From the NCBI GenBank assembly GCA_937897365.1, contig CALCOP010000197.1, forward strand, positions 1 to 11,128: DNA of 11,128 nucleotides. The letters run 5' to 3'. The stretch is from an uncultured euryarchaeote. GTDB lineage: Archaea > Thermoplasmatota > Poseidoniia > Poseidoniales > Poseidoniaceae. The position numbers and the translations under genes were made by a program. The notes beneath the pieces were generated by a model. That model searched no databases. It was not told the DNA's origin and saw only the letters and a list, made by a program, of their open reading frames with translations. Positions 7,552 to 11,128 of the stretch are shown one piece after another; position 1 is the stretch's first letter, and each line of letters begins with the position of its first letter.

Positions 7552-8463
7552 ATGCGTCAGTCGATGATTGACATGGTGCACGATATTCAAGATGTCATAT
7601 GCGACGCACTTCGTGTCATTGATGGTGTTGATTATCGCCAAGATGAATGGACCCGTGAAGAAGGTGGTGGCGGCCGTAGCAGAGTTTTTTCGGGTGGAGA
7701 AGTGTTCGAAAAAGCTGGAGTCAACGTAAGTGTCGTTTACGGAACCTTGAGTCCTCAAGCAGCACAAACAATGGGTGGCGGTCATGAACTTCAAGGCAAA
7801 GACTTGGATTTCTTTGCTACAGGCATCAGTCTGGTCCTTCATCCACATAATCCGATGGCTCCAACTGTTCATGCGAATTATCGATATTTTGAACGAGGTG
7901 AAGGTAAGAAACATGGAAGTTGGTGGTTTGGTGGAGGGGCAGATTTGACGCCAAGTTATCTGTTTGAAGAAGATGCAGTACATTTCCATCAAGTCCTAAA
8001 AAAGGCATGCGACAAACATCCAGTGGCTGATTATTCTGCTTACAAGAAGTGGTGCGATGACTACTTCAACATTCCACACAGGGGAGAACGTCGAGGCGTG
8101 GGTGGTATTTTCTTTGATGATTTGAATACAGCGAGTAAGGAAGAATGTTTCAAATTCGTATCCGAATGTGCACAATCCTTCTTGCCATCTTATCTCCCTC
8201 TCCTCGAGAAGAGAAAGGACTTACCATTTACCGATGAGCAAAAACAATGGCAACAGCTTCGCCGAGGTCGTTATGTTGAGTTTAATTTGGTCTATGACCG
8301 GGGCACAAAGTTTGGCCTCACCACCAACGGGCGTATTGAGAGTATTCTCATGTCACTCCCGCTTACATCTCGTTGGGAATATTGTCATGAAGTGAAACCT
8401 GGCAGTCAAGAAGACCATCTTTTACAGGTGCTCAAAAAACCACGTGAATGGCTTTCAGATTAA
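7552..8463 (+). CDS. hemF: Oxygen-dependent coproporphyrinogen III oxidase
   Basis: The enzyme uses O2 to oxidatively decarboxylate two propionates of coproporphyrinogen III to vinyls, giving protoporphyrinogen IX. It is 303 aa, matching the HemF norm. Nearly the whole protein is recognisable: RVFSGGEVFEKAGVNVS (44-60), LHPHNPMAPTVHANYR (96-111), WWFGGGADLTPSYLFEED (124-141), FNIPHRGERRGVGGIFFDDL (172-191) and RRGRYVEFNLVYDRGTKFG (237-255). The conserved histidines H97, H107, H146 and H176 correspond to the family's active-site and metal-binding histidines. AGGTGA (7540-7545) lies 6 nt upstream of the ATG, which is 2 nt after the hemE stop. No oxygen-independent HemN-type gene is in the window. 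Confidence 0.98.
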   Translation: MRQSMIDMVHDIQDVICDALRVIDGVDYRQDEWTREEGGGGRSRVFSGGEVFEKAGVNVSVVYGTLSPQAAQTMGGGHELQGKDLDFFATGISLVLHPHNPMAPTVHANYRYFERGEGKKHGSWWFGGGADLTPSYLFEEDAVHFHQVLKKACDKHPVADYSAYKKWCDDYFNIPHRGERRGVGGIFFDDLNTASKEECFKFVSECAQSFLPSYLPLLEKRKDLPFTDEQKQWQQLRRGRYVEFNLVYDRGTKFGLTTNGRIESILMSLPLTSRWEYCHEVKPGSQEDHLLQVLKKPREWLSD

Positions 8464-8477
8464 AGTAGGATGTTAGC

Positions 8478-9737
8478 ATGTCAGACATTGCAAGTTGGGT
8501 TCAACACGGTGTTGAAATGCGACGCCCTCTACTGGTAAAGGAAAAGCTGTCTCAATCTGAGAAAATTGTCATTGTTGGCGGTGGTCTTTCAGGGATGTGC
8601 AATGCATTCCGTATCGCTCAAAAGCGACCTCAGATGAAGATTATTCTTGTTGAAAAGTCGAACCGACTTGGTGGGGTCATTTCGACTTGGTCAGATGGTG
8701 AATGGATTTGCGACCTTGCGGTTAATGCAACTCGCGCCCACCCTGCTTTTTGGAGATTGGTTGAGGATCTCGGTCTTTCTCAACACTTCAAACCCTCTCG
8801 AAAGACTGCTCAATCTCGTTGGGTCCTACTTGGGCACAAAAAGCATCGACTCTCTGCATTAACGTTGTTTAAAATTGGTCCAATTCGGCTCTTACGAGCA
8901 TTGAGGAAAGCGAAGAGAGGGGGCGAATCGGTTGCGGCTTTACTTCCTCACAAACCAATTGCTGATGCATTGACTCTCGGTATCGTCAACACCACTTCAG
9001 AGCATGTTGATGCCGATTTTTTGATGCCTTCACTGACTCAATTTGGCCCATCTCCACCTCTCAAACGCTCCAGTCTAAAACGAAGAATTAACGCTTCATA
9101 TCCACTTTTCACCCCGGAGAAGGGATCAGTTGCTTCCCTTGAAGGCGGTATGGAGTCTCTCACTTCGGCATTGCACAAACAACTCAAATCTATGGACAAT
9201 GTAACTCTCATCACTGGCCAAATGCTTGAGTCTCCTCAAGCAGCTGCGAGCCAATTTGACGTGCCTCTCGAGTCGGTTCTTTGGACTGCTCCGGTTGTTG
9301 AAGAGAACAGAACGCTCACAAAATTGAGTGTATTTGCTGTCGGTTTTCGCAATGAGGATGTCGCACACATCAAACACGGATATGGGACATTAATTCCTGA
9401 TTCATCTCACCCAATGAGCGGTATTCTTCATGAAAGCGACCTCCATCATTCAAAACGTGCACCAGATGGTCATCGTTTGTTCAGAATTATGGTTCCGCAT
9501 TCACGGTGGGATGGCGATGAACGTAAAATAATAGATTCTATAGAAACAAACCTTAGTCGTAAGAAACCATCACTTTTCCAAAACTTAGGCGTTCAAACGA
9601 TTCCAAGTTACCCTCCAGGCTACATGCAGGAACTTTCTCAAAAATCCATCGATTGCAGTTATGTCGGATGGGGAGCAAGTGGCGTATCGATCACGCATGT
9701 GGTCGACGAAGCAGAACGTGTGGCCGAACTCTTCTAA
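8478..9737 (+). CDS. hemY: Protoporphyrinogen oxidase, FAD-dependent (HemY-type)
   Basis: This is predicted to oxidise protoporphyrinogen IX to protoporphyrin IX by six-electron removal, usually with O2 as acceptor. The 419-aa protein has an N-terminal FAD Rossmann motif, IVGGGLSGMCNAFRIA at 32-47, then the ribose-binding acid E59 within VEKSNRLGGVIST. LEGGMESLTSAL at 221-232 is typical of the amine-oxidase/PPOX superfamily. The C-terminal FAD-contact segment is GWGASGVSITHVVDEA at 397-412. It is shorter than many bacterial HemY proteins (about 450-470 aa) and shows no clear transmembrane helix. AGGA (8467-8470) is 7 nt before the ATG. Sequence alone gives a general FAD amine-oxidase-like fold. 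The PPOX call leans on its place between hemF and hemH, which lack this one step. It ends overlapping the hemH stop by 4 bp. Confidence 0.87.
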   Translation: MSDIASWVQHGVEMRRPLLVKEKLSQSEKIVIVGGGLSGMCNAFRIAQKRPQMKIILVEKSNRLGGVISTWSDGEWICDLAVNATRAHPAFWRLVEDLGLSQHFKPSRKTAQSRWVLLGHKKHRLSALTLFKIGPIRLLRALRKAKRGGESVAALLPHKPIADALTLGIVNTTSEHVDADFLMPSLTQFGPSPPLKRSSLKRRINASYPLFTPEKGSVASLEGGMESLTSALHKQLKSMDNVTLITGQMLESPQAAASQFDVPLESVLWTAPVVEENRTLTKLSVFAVGFRNEDVAHIKHGYGTLIPDSSHPMSGILHESDLHHSKRAPDGHRLFRIMVPHSRWDGDERKIIDSIETNLSRKKPSLFQNLGVQTIPSYPPGYMQELSQKSIDCSYVGWGASGVSITHVVDEAERVAELF

Positions 9738-10855
9738 TCATCGCTTTTCATTTCTTGCGGCTTCATTTCGTCGTAGTCAGCCGCTTGAAGCTGATATTCA
9801 ATGTCTTCTTTGTCTTGAGCAGACCCTTCGGCTTGTGTGAACGTGTATTTGGCGAAATCCTTGCACCATTGTAAATTGGAATTGAGACATTCGACTGGAT
9901 GAACATTTCCTCCCCATTCCTTTGCTTCGTTTACCAATTCATGACCGAGTTCGTCAGTTGTTTCAAGACAATCGACGACAAAACTCGGGGAGTAAATGAC
10001 GATTTCTTTGTTACCATCTTTGACTAAATCTTCAACAACGCGCTCTGTATACGGCGTAATCCATTCTTCAGACCCAAATCGACTTTGAAAGGTCATTACA
10101 GCATCGCTTGGATCCAAATGTTCCAGTCTGTCAACAATGAGTCGAAATGTTTCGTAGCAGTGGCGATAGTAATCATCACCTTTTTCGACAATTCTTCGCT
10201 TTTGCATTCCGTGAAATGAGATGACTAATTTGTCGGGTTGAACGCCACTATCTTTGATTTCTTTGAGCTTAGCATCGACTTGGCGCACAGAATTATCGAT
10301 GAAGGCATGCGTTCGATGGAAGTTTGTTATCACTTCAAACGTCGGAATTTTGACACGCTTTGCAAGTTCACCGCCAAGAGCATCAATTCCAGACGCAATG
10401 GTGCTTTCAGAGTATTGAGGGAACATGGGAATGACGAGCAATTTAGTTGCTCCTACTCCATTGGCTAAATCCTGCTCCCAGCTGTCATAAACTTCGTGAA
10501 CATAAGGCGGCGAGAGGAGGAATGCGTGATTTACCTCAACATATCCTGACGGGTCGAGTGTTGTTAATTCATGACGAACTTGTTCGGTAAAATCGGCCGT
10601 GTTGGTAATCAGAGGGAAACTTTCTCCATCCCATATTCGAGCATACAGTTGTGCAGATTTCTTTGGTCGGAAAGGTAAAACAAAGCAATTCAAAATAATT
10701 TTCCAAAGCCACGGATTGATGTCGACAACGCGAGGGTCGCCAAGAAAACTGCGAAGATACTTGCGAACCTCTTTGGTTGTGGGATTTTTTGGCGAACCGA
10801 GTTGTACGAACACAACTTTTGTCTTCCTTTTGAGAGGAGTGTAGTTCGATGCCAT
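9734..10855 (-). CDS. hemH: Ferrochelatase
   Basis: The enzyme inserts Fe2+ into protoporphyrin IX, the final step to protohaem. From the ATG at 10855 it is 373 aa. VVFVQLGSPKNPTT at 14-27 is the usual ferrochelatase beginning. YLRSFLGDPRVV (33-44), IPMFPQYSEST (142-152), ISFHGM (212-217) with metal-site H215, FQSRFGSEEWITPYTE (256-271) and VVDCLETTDELGHE (293-306) with conserved E298 follow in order. The segment where most relatives have an MRYG-like motif reads AFLLSPPYV here. The C-terminus (about 340-373) is an acidic tail beyond the usual domain end. The frame is open upstream to an ATG at 10993, but those 46 residues look unlike the family; neither ATG has a good Shine-Dalgarno. It is convergent with hemY and completes the pathway encoded there. 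Confidence 0.94.
   Translation of the reverse strand: MASNYTPLKRKTKVVFVQLGSPKNPTTKEVRKYLRSFLGDPRVVDINPWLWKIILNCFVLPFRPKKSAQLYARIWDGESFPLITNTADFTEQVRHELTTLDPSGYVEVNHAFLLSPPYVHEVYDSWEQDLANGVGATKLLVIPMFPQYSESTIASGIDALGGELAKRVKIPTFEVITNFHRTHAFIDNSVRQVDAKLKEIKDSGVQPDKLVISFHGMQKRRIVEKGDDYYRHCYETFRLIVDRLEHLDPSDAVMTFQSRFGSEEWITPYTERVVEDLVKDGNKEIVIYSPSFVVDCLETTDELGHELVNEAKEWGGNVHPVECLNSNLQWCKDFAKYTFTQAEGSAQDKEDIEYQLQAADYDEMKPQEMKSDD
9741..9756 (+). terminator. Possible T-rich terminator of the hem operon
   Basis: A T-rich stretch with TTTT and CATTTCTT lies directly after the hemY stop, inside the 3' end of the opposing hemH gene. Archaeal-style termination on T tracts would fit, but no strong run or hairpin is seen, so support is weak. 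Confidence 0.2.
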
Positions 10856-10900
10856 GTTTTCACGCAACTTAGGGAGGAGAGCATCATTCGATTGCTCTTG

Positions 10901-10908
10901 ACAATAAA
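10901..10908 (-). promoter_or_regulatory. Possible TATA-like element upstream of hemH
   Basis: On the - strand TTTATTGT lies about 46 nt upstream of the preferred hemH ATG. If the host is archaeal, a start of transcription about 25 nt downstream would leave a short leader. The match is loose and the region is also open in the longer hemH frame. Confidence 0.2.
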
Positions 10909-10980
10909 CCAACCTTCCTCGCTTGCTAATAATGATTTGTTCCCCACCTTTACCATGAGCAGAAAGCCGAACCACCCAAA

Positions 10981-11010
10981 TTTGCCTTAGCATGCCAAGA
11001 AAAAGGCAAA
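10981..11010 (-). repeat. Inverted repeat (8-bp arms) with GCATGC loop, between tRNA and hemH
   Basis: TTTGCCTT (10981-10988) and AAGGCAAA (11003-11010) are perfect reverse complements with a 14-nt spacer that contains the palindrome GCATGC. On the - strand this can fold into a stem-loop just downstream of the tRNA and upstream of hemH. It overlaps the T tracts described as a terminator. Confidence 0.5.
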
Positions 11011-11012
11011 AA
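11000..11012 (-). terminator. T-tract terminator of the tRNA transcript
   Basis: On the - strand two T5 runs (11012-11008 and 11004-11000) stand about 70 nt past the tRNA 3' end. They partly fall within a possible stem-loop. Oligo-T termination is typical for archaeal tRNA genes, so this is a reasonable terminator candidate that also separates the tRNA from hemH. Confidence 0.4.
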
Positions 11013-11047
11013 GAAGCGTTTGTTGCTCTTTCTTTTGTGGCGCATGC

Positions 11048-11083
11048 TCCACTCTCGTGGACTCAAGTATCATTGAGAGTGGA
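11048..11083. repeat. Inverted repeat (9-bp arms) spanning the tRNA 3' end
   Basis: TCCACTCTC (11048-11056) and GAGAGTGGA (11075-11083) are perfect reverse complements with an 18-nt spacer. The right arm includes the last tRNA bases (U70, C71, C72, A73), while the left arm lies in the tRNA 3' trailer. In the precursor the trailer could pair with the tRNA's 3' acceptor strand. Confidence 0.5.
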
Positions 11084-11128
11084 CGTGCCGAGATTTGAAC
11101 TCGGGGCCTCTACCATGCCAAGGTAGCG
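11080..11128 (-). tRNA. tRNA-Ala (anticodon GGC), 5' part beyond the window edge
   Basis: Reading the - strand from the right edge gives an anticodon arm CTACC / TTGGCAT / GGTAG with anticodon GGC, a variable loop AGGCC, a T arm CCGAG / TTCAAAT / CTCGG, an acceptor 3' strand CACGTCC and discriminator A73. Both visible stems pair perfectly. Position 70 is U, as expected for the G3-U70 alanine identity pair, though position 3 lies outside the window. CCA is not encoded: A73 is followed by CTCTC. The AGGCC variable loop and missing CCA suit an archaeal tRNA. The acceptor 5' strand and D arm are missing only because the window ends. Confidence 0.9.

Noticed and set aside
7480..7992. Long - strand open frame (170 codons) across hemE/hemF
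   Set aside because: It lies antisense to two well-conserved genes, and its translation shows no recognisable domain; it is a shadow frame.
10238..10468. + strand open frame antisense to hemH
   Set aside because: The opposite strand encodes the conserved ferrochelatase core; no independent coding evidence exists here.
11048..11128. Integrated element attachment site at tRNA-Ala
   Set aside because: No integrase or second direct copy of the tRNA 3' end is visible; only a short inverted repeat and a trivial 6-bp direct repeat (GTGGAC) are present.
1..11128. CRISPR arrays, insertion sequences, toxin-antitoxin or defence genes
   Set aside because: Reading both strands showed no regularly spaced repeats, no transposase motifs and no small gene pairs; essentially all sequence is accounted for by haem genes, the OYE gene and the tRNA.

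Overview
The window is almost entirely a haem (protohaem) biosynthesis locus. Eight genes encode all nine enzyme activities needed to turn glutamyl-tRNA(Glu) into protohaem by the classical, protoporphyrin-dependent, oxygen-requiring route: hemA, a hemC-hemD fusion, hemB, hemL, hemE, hemF and hemY on the + strand, and hemH converging from the - strand. A family-level old yellow enzyme-type flavin oxidoreductase lies just upstream, and the 3' two-thirds of a tRNA-Ala(GGC) lies at the right edge on the - strand.

Layout. An OYE-family gene (17-1105, frame open to the left edge) is followed by a 67-nt gap. A tight run of seven + strand genes comes next (1173-9737). Its junctions are overlaps (hemA/hemCD, hemCD/hemB) or gaps of 1 to 14 nt, and nearly every gene has a clear GAGG/GGAG/AGGTGA ribosome-binding site, so it reads as one operon. 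hemH (9734-10855, - strand) meets hemY tail to tail with a 4-bp overlap of the stop codons. A 224-nt non-coding spacer with two inverted repeats and T-rich tracts separates hemH from the tRNA.

Organism. The tRNA has no encoded CCA, the variable loop is AGGCC and the T arm is archaeal-looking. The base composition is moderate to AT-leaning, GAGGTG-type Shine-Dalgarno sites occur inside the operon, and TTG and GTG starts are used. My best guess is an aerobic, probably marine, euryarchaeon of the Thermoplasmata/Marine Group II (Poseidoniales) kind, but this is an inference. A bacterium whose tRNAs lack encoded CCA cannot be excluded from this window alone. HemF has an absolute O2 requirement, so the host must see oxygen.

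How the genes work together. HemA reduces glutamyl-tRNA to glutamate-1-semialdehyde and HemL transaminates it to 5-aminolevulinate. HemB condenses two of these to porphobilinogen. HemC assembles hydroxymethylbilane and the fused HemD closes it to uroporphyrinogen III. HemE decarboxylates to coproporphyrinogen III, HemF oxidises to protoporphyrinogen IX, HemY oxidises to protoporphyrin IX and HemH inserts Fe2+. No CRISPR array, insertion sequence, integrase or obvious phage gene is present. The most notable points are the complete pathway in one short locus, the HemC-HemD fusion, the probable archaeal host using the classical late pathway, and a ferrochelatase with an atypical active-site-region motif.
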